Shown: positions 45,137 through 53,393 of the stretch, piece by piece | How the letters are laid out: the number at the start of each line of letters is the position of its first letter | Numbering within the stretch: the stretch's first letter is position 1 | Assembly (NCBI RefSeq): GCF_014638275.1 | Contig: NZ_BMFJ01000002.1 | Coordinates: forward strand, 868,001-932,000 | Direction: 5' to 3' | DNA from: Primorskyibacter flagellatus | GTDB lineage: Bacteria; Pseudomonadota; Alphaproteobacteria; Rhodobacterales; Rhodobacteraceae | Length of the DNA stretch: 64,000 bases | The notes under the pieces: model-generated | What the model was told of the DNA's origin: nothing | The model's input: the letters and a program-made list of their open reading frames with translations, nothing else | Databases searched by the model: none | Position numbers and translations under genes: made by a program

Positions 45137-46576
45137 TCACCGGCTGATGAAAGAGACTTCGGGGTCCTTCGCCGAAGCGCTGCGATCCTGCCTCTTCTGC
45201 AAACGGTCCAGGAGTGTGGGGACCGACAGCGTTCCCGCGCAGGCATCCAGCGCGGCGAGGTATTGCGTCGTCCAGGTCCCGACATCCGTCGCTTCGACCG
45301 CCGCCATGCAGGCGCGATGGCGTTCGCGGCGTTCGTGCAGCGGCATGTTCAGCGCCCGGTCGATTGCCTGGGCGATATCGCCGACATCGTAGGGATTGAT
45401 GAGCAGGGCATCGGTCATGTCCTCTGCCGCACCGGCAAAGCGCGAAAGGATCAGAACCCCGGGGTCGTCCGGGTCCTGCGCCACGACGAATTCCTTCGCG
45501 ACGAGGTTCATGCCGTCGGCAAGCGAGGTCACCATGCAGGCCCGCGCACCGCGATAGACCCCTGCCAGCCGGTTCCGGGCAATCGGTCGATGGATGTACC
45601 GGATCGGGGTCCAATCAAGCTCCGCATGCTGGCCATTGATACGCCCCGAAAGTTCCTCGAGCTCCTCTGTGATCTGGCGGTAGGCTTCGACCACCTCCCG
45701 CGAAGGCGGGGCGACCTGCACCAGACAGGGGCGTCGCGTACCGGCATAGCGCTGCAGGTATTCGCCGAATGCACGGAACCGGTGCGGCAGGCCCTTGGTG
45801 TAATCCAGCCGGTCGACGCCGATGATGTATTCCTGCGGACGCTCTCCGCCGAACGGATCGCTGTCCGACGTCTCGGCAAGCGACCGGAAGGCGTCGACCG
45901 CAATGCCGATCGGGAAGGATTTCACCCGTACCAGACGGTCCCCGAACTTGACCGATCCGTCCTGAAAGAACTCCGCCCGCGGGTCGGAACGGAACATTTC
46001 AAGGCAGCGCGCGGTATCGGCGCGGGTCTGCAGGCCGAGCAGGTCGAAGCTGGCCAGCCACAATGCAAATGCCGGCGGATCGGGCAGGATGGATAGGTCG
46101 GCCAGCGCGGGGAAGGGGATGTGAAGGAACAGGCCGATCTTGTTGTCCAGCCCCAGGTCCCGCAGGTCACTCGCGAGGGGAAGAAGGTGGTAGTCGTGGA
46201 CCCATATCTGGTCCTCCGGCTCCGCAACGGTCGCGATCATTTCCGCCAGCCGGCGATTGGTCGCGACATAGCCCTCCGCATAGTCCGGCCTCAGCTGAAC
46301 GAGATCGCTGCGCCGGTGGCAGAGCGGCCAGAGAACCGAGTTGGAAAAGCCGAGATAGTAGCTGTCGTATTCCGCGCGGCTCAGCCGGAACGCGAGCCTC
46401 TGGTAGGGCTCGCTGCCAATCTCGAACAACCCCTCTTCGGGTCCGTCGTCGGGATGGGCGCCGATCCAGATGCCGCCCCGTTCCCTGAGACTGTCGTGAA
46501 GGGCGACCGCCAGTCCGCCAGCTGAGGCTCCCTCGGTTGGTATCCGGTTGGATACGACGATGAGCCTGCCCGGCAT
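45137..46576 (-). CDS. otsA: Trehalose-6-phosphate synthase
   Basis: A 479-residue GT20 enzyme that joins UDP-glucose and glucose-6-phosphate. The N-terminal loop is VVSNRIPTEGASAGGLAVAL, the WVHDYHLLPLA segment binds glucose-6-phosphate, and VDRLDYTKGLPHRFRAF and NPYDVGDIAQAI belong to the nucleotide-sugar domain. It is last of three leftward genes with otsB and a GH15 gene, 89 bases after the latter. Trehalose serves as osmo- and stress protectant. Confidence 0.96.
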   Translation of the reverse strand: MPGRLIVVSNRIPTEGASAGGLAVALHDSLRERGGIWIGAHPDDGPEEGLFEIGSEPYQRLAFRLSRAEYDSYYLGFSNSVLWPLCHRRSDLVQLRPDYAEGYVATNRRLAEMIATVAEPEDQIWVHDYHLLPLASDLRDLGLDNKIGLFLHIPFPALADLSILPDPPAFALWLASFDLLGLQTRADTARCLEMFRSDPRAEFFQDGSVKFGDRLVRVKSFPIGIAVDAFRSLAETSDSDPFGGERPQEYIIGVDRLDYTKGLPHRFRAFGEYLQRYAGTRRPCLVQVAPPSREVVEAYRQITEELEELSGRINGQHAELDWTPIRYIHRPIARNRLAGVYRGARACMVTSLADGMNLVAKEFVVAQDPDDPGVLILSRFAGAAEDMTDALLINPYDVGDIAQAIDRALNMPLHERRERHRACMAAVEATDVGTWTTQYLAALDACAGTLSVPTLLDRLQKRQDRSASAKDPEVSFISR

Positions 46577-46665
46577 TGCCCTGTGACCCCCTTCAGTGCG
46601 CGATCGAAACTAACATCAGGACAACAATGTTGAGGTACGATCGTTCCATGCTGCGGGCACCTTTT

Positions 46666-48441
46666 CTAAAGTTCCGCCTCCCATGACCGGGACAGCCGCA
46701 TCGCCCCGTTGATGATGCCGACCATCGAATAGGTCTGCGGAAAATTGCCCCATCCGATGCCGGTGTCAAAGGCCGTGTCCTCTGACATCAGGCCCAAGCC
46801 GTTGCGCGCGTTCAGCAATTCGCCGAACAGCTCCCGCGCCTCGTCTTTCCGTCCGATCCGGGCGAGCGCGTCGACCCGCCAGAAGGCGCAGACATTGAAC
46901 CCGACCTCGGGCACGCCGAAATCATCGGCCTCTTCGTAGCGCAGCATGAACGCACCGCGCCCAAGCGATCGGGACAGGGCGTCGACGGTCAGCTTGAACC
47001 GGTCGTCCGAGGCGGGCAGGAAATTGACCTCTCCCATAAGCAACACGCTCGCATCCAGCGTTTCCCCGCCGAAGCTTTCGACAAAGGCCTGCCGTTTGTC
47101 GGACCACGCCTCGCTGAGGATCCTGGCCTTGATGGTATCCGCGCGGTCGCGCCAGAACCGCGCCCGGTCGGGGATCGCCAGACAGCCTGCGATCTTGGCA
47201 AGCCGGTCGCAGGCCGCCCAGCACATCAGCGAGGATGAGGTATGGATGCGCGACCGGGTGCGCAGTTCCCAGATCCCCGCGTCGGGTTCGGTGTGCAGCG
47301 CCCAGGCCTGTTCGCCGAGCGGCTCCAGCATCTCGAACGCATGCGGACCGATATTCATGCGCAGTCGTCTGTCGAAGAAGGCCGGGGCGGCACCGAGGAT
47401 GACATTGCCGTAGGTGTCGTGCTGGAAATGCTCATGTGCCTGGTTGCCGACACGGACCGGTCCCATGCCCATGAAGCCCGACAGGTGGTCTGCCTGCCAT
47501 TCGGTCAGCCGCCTTTCCAGACCGATGCCAAGCACCGGCTGGATATGTCCACCCTTGGCGTCGGAGACGACGTTCATCAGCCAGTGGAAGTAGTTCTCGA
47601 GCGTCCGGGTCGCGGCGAGGGAATTCAGGGCGCGGACGGTGAAGAAAGCGTCACGGACCCAGCAGAACCGGTAATCCCAGTTCCGGCCGCTGTGTGGCGC
47701 TTCGGGCAGGGAGGTCGTCATTGCGGCAACGATGGCGCCCGTCTGTTCGTAGTTGCAGAGCTTCAGCGCGATGGCCGCCCGGATCACGGCGTCCTGCCAT
47801 TCAAAGGGGACCGCAAGCCGTTGCGACCATCCCTCCCAGTACGCGCGGGTTTCGGCAAAGAACCTGTCCCCGGTCGCGCCGGGGGCGTCCGAAAGCGTTT
47901 CGTCCGGTCCGAGGATGAAAGTGTAGGGCCGGTCCAGATGGATCAGCTGTTCACTCTGCACATGGTCCAGCGGGGCGTCGGAGGTCAGGCGCAGCACCTC
48001 GTTTTCTCCGACGAAACGCAGGTGGTTCGATCCGGTGGTGACGAAGGGCTTGCGCGCACCGTATTCGAAGCGGGGCCGCACCTTGATGCGGATGCGGGGC
48101 CAGCCCTCGAGCGGTCGGATCTGCCGGACGAACATGCGCGGGCGAAACCGCCGGCCGAAGGCTTCGAACCGCGGGCAGAAGTCCGTGATCTCCACCGCGC
48201 CTCCGCTGCCCCTCAGGACTGTCCGCAGGATGGCGGTATTGGGCAGGTAGCTCTGCGACGCCTCGTGCAGCTCCTCCATCTCGATCTTGAAGGCCCCGTC
48301 GTCCGGATGGTCTGGCCCCGACCCGAGCAGGGCATGAAACACCGGATCGCCGTCGAAGCGGGGCAGGCAGAACCAGTTCAGGCTGCCGTGCGGATCGATC
48401 AGCCCCGCGACGGAGCAGTTGCCGACAAGTCCGAGATCCAT
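46666..48441 (-). CDS. Glycoside hydrolase family 15 protein (glucoamylase- or trehalase-like)
   Basis: A 591-residue cytoplasmic GH15 protein: beta-sandwich N-domain (LGLVGNCSVAGLIDPHGSLNWFCLPRFD) followed by an (alpha/alpha)6 barrel with NWDYRFCWVRDAFFT, the conserved substrate-binding stretch, and EDTAFDTGIGWGNFPQTYSMVG near the C-terminus. Family members hydrolyse alpha-glucosides; some bacterial GH15 enzymes are trehalases. Its ATG overlaps the otsB stop (TGATG), placing it between the two trehalose synthesis genes, which favours trehalose turnover over starch use. An upstream in-frame extension overlaps otsB and is not coding. Confidence 0.9.
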   Translation of the reverse strand: MDLGLVGNCSVAGLIDPHGSLNWFCLPRFDGDPVFHALLGSGPDHPDDGAFKIEMEELHEASQSYLPNTAILRTVLRGSGGAVEITDFCPRFEAFGRRFRPRMFVRQIRPLEGWPRIRIKVRPRFEYGARKPFVTTGSNHLRFVGENEVLRLTSDAPLDHVQSEQLIHLDRPYTFILGPDETLSDAPGATGDRFFAETRAYWEGWSQRLAVPFEWQDAVIRAAIALKLCNYEQTGAIVAAMTTSLPEAPHSGRNWDYRFCWVRDAFFTVRALNSLAATRTLENYFHWLMNVVSDAKGGHIQPVLGIGLERRLTEWQADHLSGFMGMGPVRVGNQAHEHFQHDTYGNVILGAAPAFFDRRLRMNIGPHAFEMLEPLGEQAWALHTEPDAGIWELRTRSRIHTSSSLMCWAACDRLAKIAGCLAIPDRARFWRDRADTIKARILSEAWSDKRQAFVESFGGETLDASVLLMGEVNFLPASDDRFKLTVDALSRSLGRGAFMLRYEEADDFGVPEVGFNVCAFWRVDALARIGRKDEARELFGELLNARNGLGLMSEDTAFDTGIGWGNFPQTYSMVGIINGAMRLSRSWEAEL

Positions 48442-49205
48442 CAGCAATCCTCCAGCGTTTCCGCCAGCCAGCGGGTCATGTCGGCGCGGGTGTCGAACCT
48501 GTAGTTGGCGGTGGTCTGACCGGCACCGATCTTGATGCCGATCCCGCCGACCGACCGGGCCGCCCTGAACATGTCTTCGTCCGTCGTGTCGTCGCCAATC
48601 GCGACAGGGGTGCGGCGCGCGAACCGGGGATGGTTGCTCAGCTGTATCAAAGCGGTCCCCTTGCTGTACTCCTTTGATGCCAGTTCGCTCACCATTTTGC
48701 CGTGCACGGGCTTCAGCCCGGGGTGGCCGGCGGCAAGGCTGTCGATCCTGGCCGTGACCTCGTCCGCCATCGCGGGCTGCGCGCGATAATGGACCGCGAT
48801 CGCCGCGGCTTTCCTTTCGATCAGCAGACCATTGGCGTCGGCAAAGGGCTTCAGGACATTGAACGCGGCTTCGATGCCGACCCCGGCGCCGGGCACCAGC
48901 GTCGGGTCGCCATTGATGTCGATCTGCGCCCCGTGACTGCCGCTCAGGATCACGGGCAGGCCGTCGAGATGCGGGCGCAGGTTCTCCAGATCGCGCCCCG
49001 ACAGGATCGCAACACCCCCTGAGCATCGCTCGGTCAGCGCCTGCAGAAGTGTCCGCTCACGTGTGCCGAGGCGTACGTCTTCAGGGCGCGGCGCCAGATC
49101 GACCAGCGTTCCGTCGAAGTCCAGATAGGCTGCACTCGCGGACCAGTCGACGCGGGGCGGGGCGGATCGGTCATGCGGCATGGTAGGGCGAGACAGGTCG
49201 TTCAT
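48441..49205 (-). CDS. otsB: Trehalose-6-phosphate phosphatase
   Basis: A 254-residue HAD-superfamily phosphatase that completes trehalose synthesis. Motif I is AYLDFDGTLVDLAP (nucleophile Asp and general acid), motif II is VAILSGRDLENL, and the late acidic motif is VAIGDDTTDEDMFRAA. The ATG at 49203-49205 is preferred to a TTG two codons upstream. It opens the otsB-GH15-otsA run; the 150-base region upstream likely holds the promoter. Confidence 0.95.
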   Translation of the reverse strand: MNDLSRPTMPHDRSAPPRVDWSASAAYLDFDGTLVDLAPRPEDVRLGTRERTLLQALTERCSGGVAILSGRDLENLRPHLDGLPVILSGSHGAQIDINGDPTLVPGAGVGIEAAFNVLKPFADANGLLIERKAAAIAVHYRAQPAMADEVTARIDSLAAGHPGLKPVHGKMVSELASKEYSKGTALIQLSNHPRFARRTPVAIGDDTTDEDMFRAARSVGGIGIKIGAGQTTANYRFDTRADMTRWLAETLEDC

Positions 49206-49355
49206 ATCCAAACAGTTAGCCCGGAAGTCAGGGCTTCAAGATGTTTCACGGGACGTCCGATCCGGAGCGGTATTTTCAGGCCGTCGATTGGTCAACTCTG
49301 ACAGAAGTCGTTCGGTTCACCTCTCCGCACCCCCGGCACGCGCGCACCCGCTCGG

Positions 49356-50066
49356 TCAGAAAACCGTCCAGAGTCCCGCCTTCAGGGCGGTGGTGCCGTT
49401 GCGAAACTCATGCACGGCGCCGAGCTCCAGAAAACTCCGTTCGCTCAGCTTGATGACGTGGGACGGCGCGAGGGCCAGGGTGTTGCCACCACCGGACGGG
49501 GCGGAAAACTGGATCTGCGCGATCGTCAGATTGCCATTGGGATGGTTGATCCCGAATGTGGCGTCGATCTTGCCCAGACCTCCGCCCGAGGCATAGCGCG
49601 CATAGGTCGCATCCACGCCGAGCCAGCCGTTGCCCCAGGGCGCATCATACGGGCGGCCCCAGGACAGGCCGGGTCGCAGGGTGGCGGTGAGGCTGCCGCC
49701 CGCGTCGACCGCGCCCAGCCCAAGCTCAAGGGCAAAGACGCTCTTTCCGGTGTCCAAGGGCAGCGGAGTCCGGAGGAAGACGATCCCGGTCGTGTCGCCC
49801 GTGGCGATGTTGCGTCCGGCGTCGAGGCCAAGCGTCAGCTTCTCGGACAGGCCGTATTCATAGAACAGGGAGGCATAGTTGCCGAAATCCGGACCGTTCA
49901 CCGTCGACTGGACCGAAAACGACAGGAAGGATCGCCCGGTCTCCCGCATCCAGGCGTTCGCCTGCGCTTCGGGCGCGGCCGCGATCGCGGTCAGTGCGGC
50001 CAGACCGCCCGACAGTCCCGTGGAACGAAGGCGTGATGAAATCCGGGGCCGGCGGGCAGGGGTCAT
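49356..50066 (-). CDS. Outer-membrane beta-barrel-like protein
   Basis: A 236-residue protein with an N-terminal signal sequence (positive MTPARRPRISSRLRS, hydrophobic stretch, likely cut after AQANA near residue 38). The mature part shows alternating polar/hydrophobic strands such as SFLSFSVQSTV, LTLGLDAGRNIA and GWLGVDATYARYA, and ends in Phe (LWTVF), the usual BAM signal of outer-membrane barrels. No family is recognised. It is the last gene, 33 bases after the CheY-like gene, of the long polysaccharide/phosphorelay string, so it may be the outer-membrane part of that system. Barrel assignment is inferred. Confidence 0.7.
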   Translation of the reverse strand: MTPARRPRISSRLRSTGLSGGLAALTAIAAAPEAQANAWMRETGRSFLSFSVQSTVNGPDFGNYASLFYEYGLSEKLTLGLDAGRNIATGDTTGIVFLRTPLPLDTGKSVFALELGLGAVDAGGSLTATLRPGLSWGRPYDAPWGNGWLGVDATYARYASGGGLGKIDATFGINHPNGNLTIAQIQFSAPSGGGNTLALAPSHVIKLSERSFLELGAVHEFRNGTTALKAGLWTVF

Positions 50067-50099
50067 GGGGCATCTCGTCTGTGGCAGGGTGCGCGGGGC

Positions 50100-50459
50100 C
50101 TAGCCGAGGCCGCGCAGGTAATCCGCCAGTTTCAGGGGTTTGAACGGTTTGTGCAGGACGTGATCGGCGCCGAGCGCCCGGAACTCCTCTTCCGACTCGG
50201 CGGAGGTGCGGGCGGTGCACATCACGATGGTGGCGCCGCTCTGGTCGGCATTGGCCCGCGCCGCGCGCAGGACATCCAGCCCGTCCGGAGGCGGCATCAT
50301 CACATCCAGCAGCATGATGTCGAAGACCTGGCTCTCCAGCAGCGCCAGCGCTTCGAGCCCGGACCCGGCGAAGGTCGGTTCGATATCCGGTTCGGTCATG
50401 ATCGCGAGTTCGATCAGTTCCCGGATGTCGGTTTCGTCATCGACGAACAGAACCTTCAT
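50100..50459 (-). CDS. CheY-like single-domain response regulator
   Basis: A 119-residue stand-alone receiver: acidic pair VDDE at residues 6-9, phospho-accepting Asp52 in LLDVMMPPPDG, Thr/Ser in MCTART and Lys in LHKPFKPL. There is no output domain. Its ATG overlaps the TGA of the sensor kinase (TGATG), so it is a direct partner of it. In a relay with the Hpt protein encoded at the head of the operon it could be an intermediate carrier or act by protein contact. Confidence 0.93.
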   Translation of the reverse strand: MKVLFVDDETDIRELIELAIMTEPDIEPTFAGSGLEALALLESQVFDIMLLDVMMPPPDGLDVLRAARANADQSGATIVMCTARTSAESEEEFRALGADHVLHKPFKPLKLADYLRGLG

Positions 50460-52453
50460 CAGGCATGTCCTTCCTGTGTGTCAGTGCGGTTGAATCGGAC
50501 GTGGAACGTGGTGCCGCTGTCGCGGACGCCGTCGGCCTGCGCCCGCGATGTGACGGTGATCTCGCCGCCGTGTCGCTGGACAAGTTCCCGCGTGATGGCG
50601 AGGCCAAGCCCCGTACCGCTGGCCTGCACCTCGCGCGGGTGGATCGGTGTGGTGAAGCGGTCGAACAGGCGTTCGCGCGCGGCGAAGGGAATGCCCGGCC
50701 CGGTGTCCGCCACGTAGAGCGAAACGCTGTCACCGGCGGTTTCCAGCCCCAGACGGACCGTCCCGCCTGACGGGGAGTACTTGACCGCGTTGGAGATGAG
50801 GTTGGCGAGGATCTGCTGCAGCCGCACCGGATCCAGCATCAGGACCGGGTCGTCCCCTTGGGGCAACGGATCGACCGCGATGCCGACGTTGCGCGAAACA
50901 CCGTAGCCCGCGTTTGTGGCGGCGGCTTCGGCCAGCGCCTGCCCGAGGTTCACGGGTTCGCGCGCGATGGAAAGCTGCTGCTGGTCGATGGCCTGAAGGG
51001 TCAGGATGTCATTGACCAGCACCAGCAGCCGTTCGGTATTGCGCGAGGCCATGGAGATCAGCTTCAGGGCCTCTGGCGGCAACGCGTCGCTGAAACGCCC
51101 TTTCAGCAGGTCCAGCGCGCCGGAAAGCGAGGTGAGCGGCGTGCGCAGTTCGTGGTTGACCGATGTGACGAAGGACAGCCGCGTTTCCGCCAGACGTTCC
51201 TGCGCGGAGGTGTCCTCGAGCACGCAATACGCGATCACCGCGCCGTAGAGGTTCAGTTTCGTGACCCGGCACTGTATCGCCTGCGGACCAGCGTCGCCCT
51301 TGCTGCCGGGCAGGTGCAGGCGGAAGGAGGCGGTGTCATTCGGAATGTCGCTGAGCGGCGGGATGCGGTCGCGCAGCCGGCGGACCGCGGTTTGATCCTC
51401 AGACGCGTCAAGGAACCGGCGCGCAGCCAGATTGGACCGGTGCAGCGTGCCTGAATCGTCGAATACCACGATACCGTCGCCCACGTTCTCGAAGATCGCG
51501 TCGAACTCCCGTTGCGCGGCCTTGATCTGCATGCGGTCGTGTTCGGACCGTTTCAGCCCTTCGGCCAGCAGGACGGATTTCGCACGGGCGCGGATAGCGG
51601 ACATCAGCACGGTGAAATACAGGATCAGCGCGATGGTTCCGAAGGCCGCGGTGCGTTCCCAGTAGCTGCGCATGACGGCGGCGCGAGTCTGGCTGACGTC
51701 GATCCGAAGGTCGGACACGGGCAGGGGGCGGCTGGCGGTCATCAGCCCTTCCTGGTCCGGCAGATCGCCCTGCACAGAGGAAAACGCCGTCTCACCGTCC
51801 GAGGTCACGATCTCCACGATGGTGCCGTCACCGATCCCCCGAAGCGACAGGAGTTCCGCGAAATACGCCTCTCCGAGGGATGAGGCGATCACGCCGCGGG
51901 TTTCACCCCCCTGGCTGATGACAGGCCAGGCGATTGGCGTCAGCCGCCGGCCCGTCGCCCGCGAGGTCAGCGGCATGCCCACGGTGAATGCGTCGCGCCC
52001 CAGAATCGCGGCCTTCTGGAAATAGGAACGGTCCGAGAGATCGACGCCGACCAGTTGTTCCGTGGTCGACCAGAGGACCGTGCCGTCGTTGTTCATCAGA
52101 AGCAGGCTGTCGATCTGTTCGATCTCGTCCACGGCACGGCGCAGGCGACGACCGTAATAGGCGTCGATGTTGTCGGCGTAGCGCAGCGGCAGGAGCGAGA
52201 TGTCATCGATCACCGCCCACATCTTCAGATTGGCGACTGCCAGAGAGGCGGTCAGCGACTGTTCGAAAAGTTCGGTAAAATGCCCGAGCTGCTGCTGCGC
52301 CCGGGCAGCGGTGCGCCGGTAGTCGGCGTAGGACAGCAGAACCAGCCCGGTCAGGAAGACGAGGGTCACCGCGATCATGAGCAGGCGGAAGGCCAGACGC
52401 GACCGCGTGTCCGAGACATACTCGGCCTGGGGAAAGAGGTCGGGACGCGCCAT
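50459..52453 (-). CDS. Membrane sensor histidine kinase with periplasmic Cache domain and PAS
   Basis: A 664-residue kinase. Membrane helices at about 22-44 and 268-290 flank a double-Cache-like periplasmic sensor (SLLLMNNDGTVLWST, LSDRSYFQKA). Then come a PAS domain (about 315-425, FENVGDGIVVFDDSGTLHRSN), HisKA with VNHELRTPLTSL, and HATPase with NLISNAVKYSPSGG, DTGPGIP and GTGLGLAITRELVQRHGG. It has no receiver of its own, but genes for receivers lie directly before (2-base gap) and after (overlap) it. Cache domains often bind small extracellular ligands. Confidence 0.94.
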   Translation of the reverse strand: MARPDLFPQAEYVSDTRSRLAFRLLMIAVTLVFLTGLVLLSYADYRRTAARAQQQLGHFTELFEQSLTASLAVANLKMWAVIDDISLLPLRYADNIDAYYGRRLRRAVDEIEQIDSLLLMNNDGTVLWSTTEQLVGVDLSDRSYFQKAAILGRDAFTVGMPLTSRATGRRLTPIAWPVISQGGETRGVIASSLGEAYFAELLSLRGIGDGTIVEIVTSDGETAFSSVQGDLPDQEGLMTASRPLPVSDLRIDVSQTRAAVMRSYWERTAAFGTIALILYFTVLMSAIRARAKSVLLAEGLKRSEHDRMQIKAAQREFDAIFENVGDGIVVFDDSGTLHRSNLAARRFLDASEDQTAVRRLRDRIPPLSDIPNDTASFRLHLPGSKGDAGPQAIQCRVTKLNLYGAVIAYCVLEDTSAQERLAETRLSFVTSVNHELRTPLTSLSGALDLLKGRFSDALPPEALKLISMASRNTERLLVLVNDILTLQAIDQQQLSIAREPVNLGQALAEAAATNAGYGVSRNVGIAVDPLPQGDDPVLMLDPVRLQQILANLISNAVKYSPSGGTVRLGLETAGDSVSLYVADTGPGIPFAARERLFDRFTTPIHPREVQASGTGLGLAITRELVQRHGGEITVTSRAQADGVRDSGTTFHVRFNRTDTQEGHA

Positions 52454-52455
52454 CG

Positions 52456-53382
52456 TCAGGTGGTGACGGGCACGATCTGAATGCCACCCTCGCTTGCGTC
52501 GCCCGAGGCTTCGGCGGCCTTGATCCCCTGCACCAGCGCCGCCGCCGGAGAGAGGCCGGCCGGCAGGACCAGGGCCGCCGACAGGGTCAGCGGCTGCTTC
52601 GCCCAGCTGTCGCGCACGGTCAGGCTCGCCCCGGCGACGGCCTCGACAAAGCTGCGGGCGGTGGCCCGCATCCCGGCTTCGGTCGCATCGGGCGTGGCAA
52701 GGCAGAACAGATCGCCTTCCCAGTGGCAGAAGATATCCCGCGCGGGCAGGGGCACCGCACCCAGTAGCCCGCCGATGCTGCGGCAGATGTCGGCAACGTC
52801 CGCGGCGGGAAGGTCCGCGGCCTCGGGCAGGCCGTGGATCCGGAAGACGGTCTGCCCGACGCGATCCTGTGCGGCGGGCGGGATGGCCAGCAGGGCGGCC
52901 TGATACCCGGCCTTGTTTCCCAGAACCTCGGCCATTTCTGCGGGGGCGGTCGAAGCCCCACGGTCCCGGCGATGCGAGGTCGCGCGGCGGCGGTCCAGTT
53001 CCGTCTTCAGCCTAAGACAGCTTCGCATCCGGGCCTGAAGCTCGATCCGGTTGAAGGGCTTGGTGACGTAATCGTTGGCCCCGGCGAGAAATGCATGGTG
53101 CAGCGTGTCCATGTCCGTGCGGCTGGTCAGCATGATGATCGGCGTGTCGGCCCAGCCCGAGAGGCTCCGGATCCGCGCGCAAAGCTCGACTCCGTCGATA
53201 TCGGGCATCATCACGTCCAGCAGGATCAGGTCCCCGCTGGCCTTTCCGGTGGTCAGGGCCTCCAGCGCTTCGGTCGGACTGACGAAACTGACGACGTCCT
53301 CGTATCCGATGTCGGAAAGCGCGGCGCGGATGTATTCCTGCGCGATGTCGGAATCGTCCACGGAAATGATGCGGTGTGCCAT
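52456..53382 (-). CDS. Response regulator with degenerate GGDEF domain
   Basis: A 308-residue protein. Residues 1-125 are a receiver with Asp9/Asp10, phospho-site Asp56 (LLDVMMPDIDG) and Lys108 (VTKPFNR). After a basic linker, residues 155-305 have the strand and helix order of a GGDEF domain, but the signature is EGDLF at 222-226 (in FCHWEGDLFCLATPD) and the metal-binding Asp of the first motif is not visible, so cyclase activity is very unlikely. The end (AALVQGIKAAEASGDASEGGIQI) still looks like the GGDEF C-terminus. It may be a signal-binding or protein-contact module. It is encoded between the GT-C-like gene and the sensor kinase. Confidence 0.85.
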   Translation of the reverse strand: MAHRIISVDDSDIAQEYIRAALSDIGYEDVVSFVSPTEALEALTTGKASGDLILLDVMMPDIDGVELCARIRSLSGWADTPIIMLTSRTDMDTLHHAFLAGANDYVTKPFNRIELQARMRSCLRLKTELDRRRATSHRRDRGASTAPAEMAEVLGNKAGYQAALLAIPPAAQDRVGQTVFRIHGLPEAADLPAADVADICRSIGGLLGAVPLPARDIFCHWEGDLFCLATPDATEAGMRATARSFVEAVAGASLTVRDSWAKQPLTLSAALVLPAGLSPAAALVQGIKAAEASGDASEGGIQIVPVTT

Positions 53383-53393
53383 CGGAATACCCC

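Noticed and set aside
49294..49320. EcfG-type general-stress promoter upstream of otsB
   Set aside because: On the minus strand TGAAC and AGTT are spaced by 17 bases, but both boxes miss key bases of the GGAAC/CGTT consensus, and many Rhodobacteraceae lack this sigma factor.
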